Assembly (NCBI RefSeq): GCF_000972845.2 | Contig: NC_040032.1 | Span: 5,165,073-5,229,072 of the forward strand | DNA from: Larimichthys crocea | Lineage: Eukaryota > Chordata > Actinopteri > Sciaenidae | DNA length: 64,000 nt | Reading direction: 5' to 3' | Shown: one piece after another, positions 47,496 through 60,454 of the stretch | Layout: every line of letters begins with the position of its first letter | Position numbering within the stretch: position 1 is the stretch's first letter | Made by a program: the position numbers and the translations under genes | Notes under the pieces: generated by a model | What the model saw: only the letters and a program-made list of their open reading frames with translations | Databases searched by the model: none | What the model was told of the DNA's origin: nothing

Positions 47496-47990
47496 CACTG
47501 TAAAAAACATCAAACAAACAACAACAATTACAATTATAGACATAATCTGTAAATTAACAATCCAACTGTCTATACTATTCTAAGTATGAAGCTATTAATG
47601 ACAAATGAGTTATTTCTATCTCCGTACAGTTAAACTACTTTTTGCTTTCTAAAATCACACAAATTTATGTAACATCACTGCCAATAATGCAACTATAGCT
47701 TATTACATGCATGTTTATGTTTGTCCATGCTAACATTTTCACATTTTGTTTGTATATTTCAGGTAAATCTTATTTGACGTTTGACGATTATGCGTACTTT
47801 TATATTGTAACTCTATTTTTAGATACTCTTTTTTTTCACTACATCAAACAAAATACATAGACTTTTTAAATCTCTATAAATCTCCACTCAGAATCTGTAA
47901 AATTACAGTGTTTCCCTGTTTTCCCATTCTTCAAAATATTTACCGCTGGTGCTGGTCATTTCACCATCTTTTAGTATTCTTTTTACAGTG
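47496..47990. mobile_element. MITE-like element with CACTGTAAAAA ends
   Basis: It starts CACTGTAAAAAA and ends TTTTTACAGTG, giving 11-bp terminal inverted repeats around about 495 bp of AT-rich, non-coding DNA. The target duplication is not clear. A lone similar end (CACTGTAAAAAGTG) occurs near 45940. Confidence 0.55.
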
Positions 47991-50900
47991 TGGTTGTGTC
48001 AGAAAAATGGGATCAGTGTTATAAAAGCCCCCAGGCAGAAATCTCTTATAGCCAGAGGAGAATGTTTCCCCCAAAGCTGAGATATTGTGGAGAGCAAACC
48101 AAATACAGGGGGCCAATTAATGCAAAGGAAACATGCCTAGAAATACACACACATGCACACATACATCCACCAAACAGGCTGCTTATCAGAGGCTGGGAGA
48201 GGAAGATCAAAGTAGCAACACACAAAGCGTTGAGAGGTACTGTATGAGATTGAGACAGAGCTGAGGAGTATGACACATGATGTGAAGGAGGGAGACAGAA
48301 ATCAGGATAAAGAATGGAAGAGAGGCAGAAGAACAGGAGGAAGATTGATAGAGAAAAGACAGGAGGAGAAAGAAACAGAGAGACTAAACAGAGAGACTAA
48401 TTGAGACAGAAATGAAATGCTCAGATCCAACCCATCCAAGAGGAAGACAGACACAGTCAAACGTTTAAAAGCAAGAGTTTCTGGATCTTGTGTGAGGTAG
48501 ATTGTGACAAGAACTTTGAAGAGGACTTAAAACAGCCGACAGAATGAAGCATCTGATATGGAGAAAAAAAATTACTGCTTTTAACTGCAGGTTTCAGTCT
48601 ATTACCGGAGGGGACAGGTGTACTTCAAACATCTGTTGTGAAGGTTGAGATATTTAAAATCATTTTTCTTGCAACTCACTCATTTTTCGTCTCAGTTCAG
48701 CCAGCACACTCCGGCCTTAAGACCAGTAGTCCTGTAGCAATCAAAAGAAAAGCATAGAAAAGTGGTATTTACCTGTGTGTGTGTGTAAAAAAAAATGTTC
48801 CTGAGCAGAACACATTTTAACAATTGAATACCTCTGCTTTATCTAAACTTCTCTTTTCTATCTTTGTCTGTAGCCCCTGGTCATTTCTCTGCCCCTGGCA
48901 TGTCACTGCACCTCTCTCCTCTCAAACCATAAAGACGACGGCCCCAGTATTTTTCTTCTGAGCAGAGAGAAAAGCAAGAGGCTTCGATCTTAATGCCAGC
49001 CAAGCAGAAGATAAAGAACAACGGCGGTTAAGCTTTTTCAACACCGAGACACAAAATTCTGAGAGATAAAACAGAATGGAGAAAACATAAAGCCTGGGCT
49101 GTGGATATTATGTGCAGTTCCTGGGAGACCCTGGGCTATGAAACACACAGATAGGAAATTAGATATATAGGAAGCTGCAAACGGCACTCCACAGGTTCAC
49201 AAAGGTAAAGAAGAAGAAAGATACCATTTTTTATGTTTGTGTTTTCCATGAAGAGAAGAGATGACCCCATCACTAACAGTGCTGCATGAGGTGCTACCAA
49301 ATGTCTGAGAGTTTGAATAATTCCCAGTCCATCCAGGAAAAGAGAAACTCCTAAAGCTTCCATTGTTTTACTTTTACAAAGGTCCGCAACCTGAAACCCC
49401 CCTCTTAACACCATGCTGTGTTTGCACTTTCTGTGCCACCAAAAGAACCCACAATCTGCCCTGGATTTACTGCAATTTATCCTGAAAGTATCGTGGCATC
49501 CCAAGGGGGTAGGTGCAGTGGAAAGCCTCCCAGAATGTAGCAGGACAGCAGGTTTACAGACACCAGTTCTGATGTACACGTGTTTCCCTTAGAAAACTGT
49601 AATAAATCACAGACCATCTGCAGTTATTTGACTAAGTATTACCTGCAAAATGTGGTTCGACCATGAGGTGTTAGTCTTCTGTTGAGCCGGAGCTTTGACT
49701 CGCTGAATTCTTCTTACAACAACCTACCTCACCAGCAACACTGCTGCAACCTTCTTGATTGCTTTGCTTCTTCGAGCGTCTTATGTGAAGATGATGTTGT
49801 GCTAAAACACATAGCCTACACCAGAGGTCCGTGCCTACATACAGGCCAATTTGATCTCAAGAAGGCTAGACCAGTATAACCATTGCCTAAAACAGCAACA
49901 TTTCCAAATGGCGCCATTTCTTTTAGTGTAAAGAAAACATTCACAGTTAATGGACGATACATTTACAAAACATTTGATGAACAGCCTGAAGTCTATTAAA
50001 TTAAAAATAAGTGCTGTCTCAGTTTTTTCCATATTCAGTCATTCTGCCGTCATTATATGTGCGTTCTGTTGCAATTTACAGATCACTGTGGAACATTTAG
50101 TCAACTGTATTTTAATGAAAAAACATTATAGTTTTATTCTATTCTATTTTTTATTTACATCTTTTTTTTCTTTTCTTTTTTTTTTTGCAGTAATCAGTCC
50201 AGGGTTGGGAAGAAATTGTGTTTTGCAAAACCTCCTCAAACACACACAAATACACACACACATGTACACATTCACAGCTGGTAGCTGTAGACTTTAACCA
50301 CAGCGGCTGCTGACTGGCTAAATTGAATCAGCTGGGGGTCAAGGGCATCTTGATGGAAGCCGATGAGGAAAGGTAGATACTCATTTACTCTTCTTCCCTA
50401 AAAATAATTTCCCAGAGTCCTCATAAACAACATCATATTTCTTCCCATTTGTACCATATAAGTTATAAGCCACTTTCACATATAACACATGAAGTGTTGC
50501 AGTAAAGGCGTGCACAATATCCTGTGCAAGACCAGATACAATAAACTTTTTTTATGGATGTCCAGTTGCTGCATTGACATAATTGCACTGTCCCATACTT
50601 TAGCTGACCTTTTCCCATCCCCCTGTATAAAACAATATCTTACACACCAGACACGTATATATACAGTATATAGAGAGCATAGGGTTGATGTTGAAGTCCG
50701 ATGCTGCAGAAAGCCTCGAGACACACTCCACAGCGTGAATCTTCCCATTGACCTCTCCCATTGAGGAGGTGGCTAATAGGCCAGACCACATGATCAGATC
50801 ACTACAGCAAGAGCTTTGATAAGCTCTGGCCTTAACCCAACTGTTTTATCTGCTATACCGCCAGGTCTCCTGACGCTCAATATATTGACGTCTCTGGGAA

Positions 50901-53774
50901 AACCGGATACCTGCTGGAATGAGGTTATAAAAAGACGGGCCGACCTAATCCAGCAGATGCTGAAAATACAGAAATTATTGCAGAGAAACCAAATGAATCA
51001 ATATGTGTCATAATTGTCCTTGATGGGTAGTTTCACACAAGCGATCTGATTGGTCAAAGACCTATTCCAGCTGTGTGAATTACTCCCATAAAGCTAAGTG
51101 CTTTAGGTTGCTGCTGTTATTTCTTTCCTGGTAACTATGGGAGAAAGTTAGTGATCTGTCTTTCTGCTGAAAAGAAAAAAGAACTTCCAGACAGTAAACC
51201 TGCAGCTGTTTAAGCCATTCTCATAGTTAAGAATTGTTTGGAGATGTCATTACTTGACTGCATCTTGTATCTACCTGCATTACTGTCATAGAAAAGTCAG
51301 GTACAAGCAAAGATTGTGGCATTTGTAGCTCCAATTTATTTAAGATTATTTGCAGCAGTATTGAATATATAGTTATCTCTTCAACGTGAGAGAGAGAAAA
51401 ACAATACAATAATAATGCAATAATCATTTTTACAAATGCACAGACAGAAATCTGTGATGTTTTCTCTTTTACAGTCGATAACACCTCATTATTTAGAACG
51501 ATTATCCATCATCAGGGTCACAATGTTGGCATGGCCAGCATGATAGTTTCTTAGGTGGTTTGTTGTGTAAAAAGTTTAAGAAACACTGATATATAGTATA
51601 TTTATCATAGTGTGAGTACAGGCCAAATATATGTTCTGATAATAATAAATAATCATCATTTTATTCACTTAGAATAAATGAGAAATTCCATGAAGTCTGT
51701 CAGCAGAGCATTTTTAGTAATTTGTGTGTTAGTTGATACATGCCTGGTACATACTTTTAAAGTTCATCAAAGAATATCCCTTTATAATACAGACTGATGT
51801 CTGTTTGTATAAAGTAGCTATTGTAGCTATTTTGTAAGTGGAAGTCATAAAAATTCAGGCTGATCAGGCTCTAAAGTGAATTTACCCTCCGTATGTAAGG
51901 AACCTCAACTGAAGGACGTTGGTCTTTGTTATGAAAGTTAGAAAATCCTTTTCAAAAGCTTCTGGATAACCATTGTCACGTTCTTCGCACTTCAGTGATT
52001 AAAAGTAGTTGTGAGTTTTTCCGGACGGTAGATTTCATTCACCGCCGTCTCTCAGATAGATTCGCCTGGCATAACTTTGTACAAATATCCACAAAGCCTG
52101 GTTATCTTATCTGCTGATGACATGCACCCAGCAGCATCACTTCTTCCTTTTTCATCTACAGGTTTTACATTTTAGGCACTTGGCAGATGCTTTTATGCAC
52201 CGTGGCTTTTGATGAATAAGTAGGTTGGAGTACAGTGTCTTGAAAAAGGCTTTTTTTGACTCAAACCCCAAACCTGTGATCTTTCACGCACCATTCTATC
52301 TAATCTAAAGAAACAGAGGTGCCATTTTAAAAAGGTCACTGTGTAATCATTGTGTGCTTAATAGCTAATCTAACATTGATTTATATTGTCATGCCAAATT
52401 AAGACAATTAGAGAGGTCTGATACGGAGTTGGATTTTGCTGCAATTTAACTGCACAAAGATTATTAATGAGGTGGAAGAGTGAGTTTTATTTTTCTGTTC
52501 CATATCACTGCCAAAAGAAGCTCTGTAGGAAACATATTTCCTTGAGAAACACCTTTTATTGTTTTAGTCACTTATATAGTTTCATTTCTAAATATAGGCT
52601 AATCTGTGCTTTGGCAGAACGACTGCTAGCTGTAGGCGTCAATACTGTAACTTGTTTGTCTTGTGCTGGAGTTTAAAGTGTACTTGACTGATTTAAAGGA
52701 GATTTGTTGGTCTCCGACCAGGTAATAAGCTTCAGTGTGGGTGTGTAGCACTAATTCTGCTGCAGGAACAGACTGCGGCAGCTATTAATCAAAACTAGAC
52801 GGTCAAAGATATGCGTATCCAACTTGGTATGTCTGCTTCCATCTGTCCTGTCACACTCTTACCAACTTTAAAAGACAGATGTGCTGTTAGTAAAGTTTTT
52901 AATCCTTTTGCTGTCCTGAAAATCCATCCCCAAAATCTCAAGTTTTGAATATGAGACACAGGATTTTTCTCTTTGGTGTTACTGAGACAGTCGAGATTAT
53001 CGTGGCACATACGGTTCCCACCATCATTAGAAAAATCTAAAAGTACTGAAAGCTTTTCAGCTGAGATTTCTCTTTATTATACTGAAATGTCACAGCTGAG
53101 AGGAAAAACAGTGAAAAACTAATTGCAAAATTACATTTTTATTTGCTTGGGCAACATTTCAATGTGGAGTCAATTACACACTCTCATACATGCTCACTGT
53201 TTTTTATCTTACACAGTATGTGGTAACAGTCCACCATCACTGAGTTTGTTAAAGGACACGGCACAAAATCTCACAACTGAAACCCACGGGTTTATCTGAT
53301 CAGTTATTTGTGTGTGCATGCTGCCTCCTTGTGGTGAAGCTACTCATTTTTCCTTTCCTGCATTTCAAAATTCCAACTGATGTAGAAAATAGAGCATTTT
53401 GCAGAGAAAGTACACTTACAGCTTTTGCTTAACATGATTTGTCTGTCATCCTCTTCCATTTTTAGCCGTATAAATATAAAAGGCTTTTAACCACAAATTT
53501 TCAGCTCAGTATGTGGCTGTCATCGTGAAGAGATTCAAACCTTTGAGCCTATTACGATCAAAGGAGATCAAAGTGTCCAGTCTTTACAGCCATGCCAACA
53601 CAGTTAGGCTGGACATTTACTGCAAGAAGAGCTAGATAACACAAGGCTCTGTACTACAGAGCTCTATAAAAAGAACACTTTCTGAATCTGACAAAACTAA
53701 TCGTTGATTTATCACCTAGGCAGGTCAAGCATAAAAGCACCAGTCACAAAAATGAAAGACACAGGAAGGAGTGT
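47991..53774. other. No recognised gene
   Basis: Nearly 6 kb without a supported coding region or a transposon I can name. It includes the purine-rich tract 48240-48420 and T-rich runs near 50140-50190. The longest frame (147 codons, 49579-49136) matches nothing known and sits on no splice pattern I trust. Confidence 0.45.
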
Positions 53775-55490
53775 GTACACAATTTGTGCTTTATTGCCCA
53801 AAAGAGATTGCACTGTTTCTACTGTTGATTGCAAGAGCAGTGTTGATCCATAACCTTAACACACGACACCCCCTCCCCTCTATATATATTCTAGCTGAAC
53901 AGCACAGTGCAAGTCGCATTATCTATCTACCCACTGTGTACCTTGTATACGGACGAGACAGCTGGAAACAACTGACTGAAGGTGACGAGAGATTGATAAC
54001 GAGTATGTTGATTCGTGTGGCAGTTATGGCATTTCAGCTGAAGGCATGAGACGGCAGAAAAACAGACAGAAAAACAAAAACAACACGCGACTGTGATGAA
54101 TAGTCAAGAGTCATGAGTTGGGGGAGGGGGAGGGGGCAAAAAAAAAAGAAAAAAAAAAGTGGTCCACTTTTGTTTTTTTGGGTGCTCATGTGAACATCAG
54201 GCCATGCAGAGCATGCAAACAAACTATACTCTGATAGTTAGTAACTTAAAATTTTTAAGTTCTGTGTGAGCATGAGGAAACACAGTCGGTACAATGAAGA
54301 CCATAAATGATTGATAGAGACTTCACCGAAGTCATAAAACAAAGAGGGCCAGCCCCAGGATTTCTGCATAGCAAAATCTGGGCAGTAGAAGTACGAGAAG
54401 TACCGTATTAGACAAATACAAACTGATGAACAAAGACAAAGTCTGGCAATAAAATCTTCTCCCATACATTTTTTGCACATTCTAACCTCAACAGTATCTG
54501 TCTTCATATAAATGGGTTAAGAACATGACCAGATCCCTCCAGCTGTAGTTAACTTCCTGACTTAATGCTTCATGTGCAGCTCCATTTTCCAAACATGTAA
54601 AAAGGTATTTTACATCCCTTACATCATGTACAATGAAAAGGGGTCAGAGGAAACCGAGAAGATGGAAACAGTTGAAAACAAAAATGTATTTTCAAATATT
54701 CGTGAAAAGTTGTTTGTTACATTAAAAAAATGGTCTGATTAATTTTATATGAAACACTAATGAGTATTTCAACTTCATATATATTTAAATTATTTTTCCC
54801 AATGTATATTACCCTACTTACACTCAGACCTATGACAAAAAGACTATTTTAACAGGAGCGATAGACAGTTTTTGAAATGACTGCATATGTATCAGCTTCT
54901 CCTAGATTGCTGCTTGTTTGCATACTCACACCTTTACACTATAAAGTATGCATGACACAACAGGTACTTTGAAAAGCAAACGCTTTGTGCGTCAATTTAT
55001 ATTTTGGCTAGCTGCTGAGAGAAACAAAATGTTAGAATTAAGCATTATATTAACATGTAAATTCTTCCTATCCTTAAAGTGGAGATTAAACATATAAAGA
55101 CTGTATGCAAGAGGCAAAAAAATAAAAAAATAGACCAACCATAAGGCTGAAACACTCCAAAAAGGACAGATATAAAAGACCCCTAAAGCAAAATATTAAA
55201 TCCCAAGAAGTTATTAATTTAGAAAAATAATACAAACAACATTCAAATAACATAAGAATAAAAGAAACAGTGAAACTCTCTCTACGCAGACAACCGAAAA
55301 GTCATGAACAAACATGATTCTATCTGAAAGACATAATTAGACTCCCTGCTCTACAGCTGGGCCTGTAAAGCAGAGGAAAGCATCGATCAAGCTCCATGAC
55401 AAAGCACAGCGTCTCAACAATGCGACTGGCCAGGCAGGGAGGCCAACTGGCTCTGTGCAGGTCCGGACATATTGTTCTCCTGAACGCGAC
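53775..55490 (-). other. c5orf15: Predicted 3' UTR and poly(A) signal of c5orf15
   Basis: Reading the - strand from the stop codon at 55493-55491, the first AATAAA I find is at 53795-53790 (context GGCAATAAAGCAC), implying a 3' UTR of about 1.7 kb. The stretch has no recognisable transposon, unlike the flanking DNA. It includes a C-rich tract on the transcript (54136-54120). Extent is inferred. Confidence 0.5.
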
Positions 55491-58400
55491 TCAAAAGATG
55501 TAGTCTCGGGTCATCTTGAGGGACGGCATGGCCTCGTTGACATTTTGGTCCAGGCGGTGATACTCGACGGTGTTGCGCGAACACAGACCGTCTTTCCAGC
55601 GTCGGCTCTGAGCCAAGAGGAAGATCTGACAAAAAGAAGAAGAAGAAAATGCGGATGGAAATGGAATTAATCTGATAGATGAACGAGTTTTGTTTGAAGC
55701 CTCTGAAGCAGTTCTTTTATTTTTTTGAGGTTGTGGTGTTGAGAAAGCGCTCTAAATGGGTCGGCACAGTCCTCATTAGAAAGTAGAATGCTACAATGCT
55801 GGTGCAAGGTCCCAAATCTCAGATTCTGATGATCAAATTACGATATTCCTCATTTAGCTATAAACAACATAACCTGCAAATCAAAAAGATTTCAGAGATG
55901 TCAAGATCAAAAATGTTGCTAATCAATTAGCGGATTAATAGTTTCAAACATTTTTTTTGTATAGAAGCAATATACAGAAATAAGAAAAACAAATCACTGG
56001 AGATTGCAATCACATGCTGACTCCACAACTATCACAAATGAACTGGCTGCACAGCAAACACTTTGACCCGTCAAAGCTGGAAAAACGTGGGTGAACGTAA
56101 TAACAGGAACAGCTCACTTCCATTAAATGTCCTGGTGACAGGGACTCAGAACATATAATAGCAGCAGCGCCCTGAAGTAGAATGCAGCTATTAGTAAAAC
56201 ACCTGCTTCAGACTATGACGAGTCAAAATGTCTGCTGTGCAACCAGTCCATTACTGCTGAGGTCTGCCCAGCTGTCGTCATGTCAACACTCACCTTCCTC
56301 TTGTTGTGATAGGTGATGTAAACGATTGCCACCAGGAAGGCCAGGATGATCAGGTGAAAGAAGAAGTGGGAGTCCTCGTCCTCCGTGCTGTAGACGTCTC
56401 CTCCTTTGTAACGGGTCACCTCCATTTCCTCTGGCTGCGTCAGCCTGTTCACAGTCTCGTCTTTGTCCTCTTCAGTGCTTGGATACTTGGGCTCCAGGGA
56501 GTCACCGTCGTCGTCGTCGGTGGTGTCGTACATACCGTCATCGTCCTCCTCTTCATTGATATCTGGGTAAGTATTTGTTGATTCTTTGTCAGAGGTCCCC
56601 AGCAGGTCTGGGTCAGTATCCTGTACAGTGGATGGGTTCAGTGCGATGGAGGACTTGGACTCAGAGACGGCTGTTTCTGCATCCACTATTGGTTGGTCTG
56701 ACTCGGTGGTTTTGAGTGGAGGGGAGGGAGCTTCTGGAGTAGAGGCTGGAATGGATTCAGAAGCCACCGGTTCACCTGTTGTCTCAACTTTGCCTGTTGC
56801 ATTTTCATCCACATCAGGCATTGTGTTCCCGTCACTGATAGATACTGGCTGTGGATCAGAGGAATCGAAGACGGTGACTTTAGCATTCTCTGTAGATGCT
56901 TTTGGTTGAATGGATGATGTGAGGTTTTCTTTAAGTGTTGTGAAGTCATTGCCGGCAGGTGATGCAGGGTTGTTGGAATCTGGTAACTCTGGAGTCTGAC
57001 CAGGTGTCAAAGGCTCGGTGCTATCCGTTTGCTTGTCTACAGTGGTCAGAGGAAGACTCTGAGATGTGTTTCCCTCCGGATCTTTGTCTGGCAATGTCAA
57101 GTAAGAGGGAGAAACAACGTGAGACATTATATACAATAATAATATACAAGGTTACAGACTCAGGTAACTTGAAAATGTCCAAATTCAATCTAAATTTTCT
57201 GTTTCAAATCATTTCAAGAGCAACACTTTCATCTAAATCGACATCCTAATCACTCCATCACGCTTTTAAAATTAATATTCATTACTTATAGCTGACTGAA
57301 ATTTCTACTTCTGCTGTCATGTAACCACACTGTGTGATCACATCAGCAGCTATGACTGGAAAATTAGCTTGCCCTCGTTCTCAAACTGTCATCTAAAAAT
57401 ACCCTCGGGCAAGGCAGTTAACCCTCCAGCTGCCGCAGAAAAGCTGCGACGTGGACATCTGTATCTAATAGCAGCTTGTTCATGTGATTGTGTAACAACA
57501 TGCATTCCCTTACGGCTTGCCCTAATCCTCTAATGACCACTGCTAACAATGATATATTGTATTGTGAGACAACAATTTGTCAGCCAGCTATCTAACTTTC
57601 TATTGAAATCCACTGGAGTGAACACACTTCATTGCTCTCAATCAGACTGACAGATATTTTGACTGACATATTTGAATATGCATCCTTGTGAGGCTGATTT
57701 CCATTTTTAAAAATATTAACTCTCAGGAAACTCTACAGCGATTCCCGACTGCGTCTAGAAACGAGAGCTGTCTCCTGCATCTGGCCAGCGTTCCTGAATT
57801 AGTGACACTGTTGAACTCATAAGTGTCAACATTATTTCGTCCTGTGGGACTTCGAGGCGTTGCTCAGGAAGGGACGGGAGGAGAACACTAGGGACTTGAA
57901 GCACGGAGTAAGACATCCCCAAGAGAAGAAAGGGACTATTCATACACATGAGCCATGGCCAGCATAAATAATCACCGAACAGGAGAGCTTTGTGGCAGCA
58001 ACGGTTGCAGACTTTGCTGCGTAAAAAACAGCGTGTAGGATATTCAGCCTTTAAGGCTGAGCAGCCGGTTCACACTCGACAAATGTTTTAATATTGATTT
58101 CCCTAAATGGCACGCCTCATTAGCAACTAATGCCGGATATGCCTCCACCCAGCAACTAAACAGCTTGTCATTTGGCTGTTTGTTTTTCCAAGTCAAATAT
58201 ATTTAGCAGCTTAGTGGCCGATCATGTAAAAGGTCATCCCTCTCATGCTTTCCAGTGAAGTAACACACCCTGCACACGAACAGAGAGAAAAATTGTTGCA
58301 TTCAGACACTGATGTGATTTCAGGCTACGAGTGGGATATTGTAGGGAAAAGCTCAGTCACTAATGTCAGATCACAAGACTTGCGCGACACATCTTGATAG

Positions 58401-59490
58401 GCAGGGATCTTTCTGCATGAATATTTCATGGGAATAACTTGTAGAGAAACATCTTGCTCCTGTATCTTCGTGTCCTCTTGCTGTACCAGTCCATCGTTGT
58501 CACAATAAAAAAAAGCATAGTAAACACAGGTCATGCAATCAACACCACAGACCTTATCTCAACAAAGTCAAAGTCCATTTTTGCGAGACAAAGTCTGTCA
58601 CTGAGAGCAGCCTTTCCTGTGCTCCGGGTTCCTTGATGGTACACTTTAAAAGCGGTGTCTTTAATGAGCGCTGAGGACTGACATTAACAGCTCAGATATA
58701 TGACAAGGACATCTGGACCGAGTCACTTCATCTGACCACCACAAATCATTGCTGCTTAAGAGTCCCCACAGGGCATCACAAAGTAGGCCCTTAACTTAAA
58801 CGTCTGTTATATGATAACCCCAGTGGAGATGCCATTGTAGTTAACTCGTTAAATACAGGTTTACAATGACTGGGAGCTTGTCCAGCCTCAAGTTTGATTA
58901 GAAATATATGACTTCCTGTTCCTTCTCTTGAGTCGTGAATTTAATGACTATGTCGACTCTTGCTTAAAACAAAACCAACTGAGGACACTCAAGGCAAATT
59001 TAGTACTTTAATGAACTGAAGAATAGCTTTTAATAAAAGTTATTTACGTTAGACAACTTTGTTTTTATTTTGACAATCTCGCCACGGATACGCTTCAAAA
59101 CAAGACGGCCGCAGAGCAGTCACGTTTAAAACCTCAAAACTCCTCATATTCAGCAGATTACTTTATTTTCATAAAGGAACGGAGTAAGAAAATAGCGTTT
59201 CTTGACTTTTCCGTGTGGTCGCCTCTCTCTGTCTGTCTGTCAGCTGACACCGTGGAGGCTAACATGACGTACTAGCCAGCTAGCTCCCATAGCGTTAGCT
59301 CCCAGGCTAACTAGCTGCTGCTTGAAAAACAGTCACTGACCTCAGACACTTCACGAGACTACCACGTACCTGCCGTCGTGTTGCCAACTGGAGCTGACAG
59401 GCAGCTGCCGACCAACAGCTGGAGGAAAACAACCAGAGAAAGAGCGCAGATGGTTCTCCTGCTTCGCCCCATCGTCCTGCACGTCGCCAT
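55491..59490 (-). CDS. c5orf15: Keratinocyte-associated transmembrane protein 2 homologue (C5orf15/KCT2), 3 exons
   Basis: Single-pass type I membrane protein of unknown biochemical role. Coding exons in transcript order are 59490-59370, 57087-56294 and 55625-55491, with GT/AG junctions, giving 349 residues. The start has a strong Kozak context (A at -3, G at +4); the longer reading upstream is low-complexity His/Thr/Arg and was not used. A signal peptide (core [14 protein letters not shown]) probably ends near Ala33. The lumenal region is rich in Ser, Thr, Pro, Glu and Asp, with N-glycosylation sequons (NTT, NTS, NLT, NAT) and an acidic stretch ([18 protein letters not shown]). The membrane segment is about residues 282-300. 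The tail has basic KRK at 303-305, the tyrosine sorting motif YHRL (327-330) and the end TRDYIF. The tail and the [10 protein letters not shown]...YITYHNKRK block match human C5orf15 closely as I recall it, while the lumenal part is longer and diverged. It resembles TGN38-type sorting receptors in layout. It lies about 2 kb downstream of vdac1 on the same strand, as in human 5q31. Confidence 0.88.
57088..59369 (-). other. Intron 1 of c5orf15
   Basis: Donor AG|GTACGTGG at 59370/59369 and acceptor TTGCCAG ending at 57088. Apart from the splice sites I see no exon, repeat family or RNA gene in it. Intron 2 (55626-56293) likewise holds nothing recognised. Confidence 0.7.
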
Positions 59491-59610
59491 GTTGATGCGT
59501 GAATAACTGGAGAGGCGTGGTTTAGCGTGGCTACAACACCGTGCGTGCGTGTGCGTGCGTGTGTGAGTCAATCATGACGCGTGACCGTGCATGGGATGAG
59601 TCAGTGTGTT
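59491..59610 (-). promoter_or_regulatory. Upstream region of c5orf15 with two AP-1 sites
   Basis: Two exact TGAGTCA sites lie at 59564-59570 and 59597-59603, with TGACGCGTGA between them. No TATA box is evident. The sites are 74-113 bases upstream of the ATG, so they could lie in the proximal promoter or the 5' UTR, because the transcription start is not known. A GCGT/GTGT simple repeat (about 59541-59563) separates them from the start codon. Confidence 0.4.
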
Positions 59611-59684
59611 GTGCTTTCATCCAAACTTGAGTTTCTACCTTAAAGATCTGCTATGCTTATTTATGAGCTAGTCAAAAAAAAAAA

Positions 59685-59686
59685 TA

Positions 59687-59712
<26 letters not shown>
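59685..59712. repeat. AT dinucleotide microsatellite between c5orf15 and vdac1
   Basis: An A-rich run followed by (AT)n of about 26 bases. Confidence 0.9.
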
Positions 59713-59719
<7 letters not shown>

Positions 59720-59734
59720 GAGAAATACATAAAA

Positions 59735-59990
59735 TAATAGTCATAACTATGTTTTCATTAGTGCAAAATCACCCGAAAATAAGAATCGTTATGTTTGTGT
59801 TACTTTTAGTCAGTGCGGGTCCTTTTCCATGGAGTCTGCCATGATCACAGTAGCCCAGAATGGACAAACTAAACACCTTCTCCAGGCTATTTCGAGGTTT
59901 TTGGGTGTTTTATGGCCACCAAAGGAAAGAGAGGATGAGGCGAGGTGATTGCAATCAGCAACTACACCGCTACATCCTATGCAAATGATT
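59735..59990 (+). repeat. Dispersed teleost repeat, copy 3
   Basis: Same family as copies 1 and 2, recognised by AAAATAAGAATCGTTATG, CCATGGAGTCTGCCATG and AGTAGCCCAGAATGGACAAA; it ends near CTACATCCTATGC. It lies in the spacer between c5orf15 and vdac1. Confidence 0.55.
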
Positions 59991-60454
59991 TAAAATCGAC
60001 ATAGGTCACAAAATATTAGGATATGACAATGGGTATGTTTTAAAGAGGTCTCCAAGACTTCAACCAGAACATTTTGGTTAAGTCCACACAAGACTTATAC
60101 CTTGTACAGATATACAAGTATTCAAAACACAGGTTCTTAAATCACTGTAAGCTTTCCTCACATCCAATTGACTAACCATTCTGGTAATTTGAAAGCAAAA
60201 ATGTGAAGATCTGTTCTTTTTATTTCATGTCACTGTGAATCTTGGGGGTTTGGACTGTATATAACTGGACAAAGCTAATAATTTAGAGACATCACCTTGG
60301 CATCTCAAAAGACATATCTTATGTTTCAAAATTTTAATCACCAGGATATTTATTTGTGTTTTCACAACTTTTTAAATAAACATGGGTTTATCATCACAAG
60401 AGTCAGATCATTATGTAACAAAAGGCAGAAGAACATACAATACAATCAGACACT

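Noticed and set aside
49136..49579. 147-codon reverse-strand open frame
   Set aside because: No domain, no recognisable relatives, no convincing promoter or splice context.
54120..54136. Canonical G-quadruplex
   Set aside because: Only three G5 runs are present on the + strand; a standard four-run motif is not met without splitting a run.
59359..59571. Longer N-terminus for c5orf15 starting MTHTRTHTHARC
   Set aside because: The added residues come from a GT/GC simple repeat; the internal ATG at 59490 has a strong Kozak context and is followed at once by a clean signal peptide.
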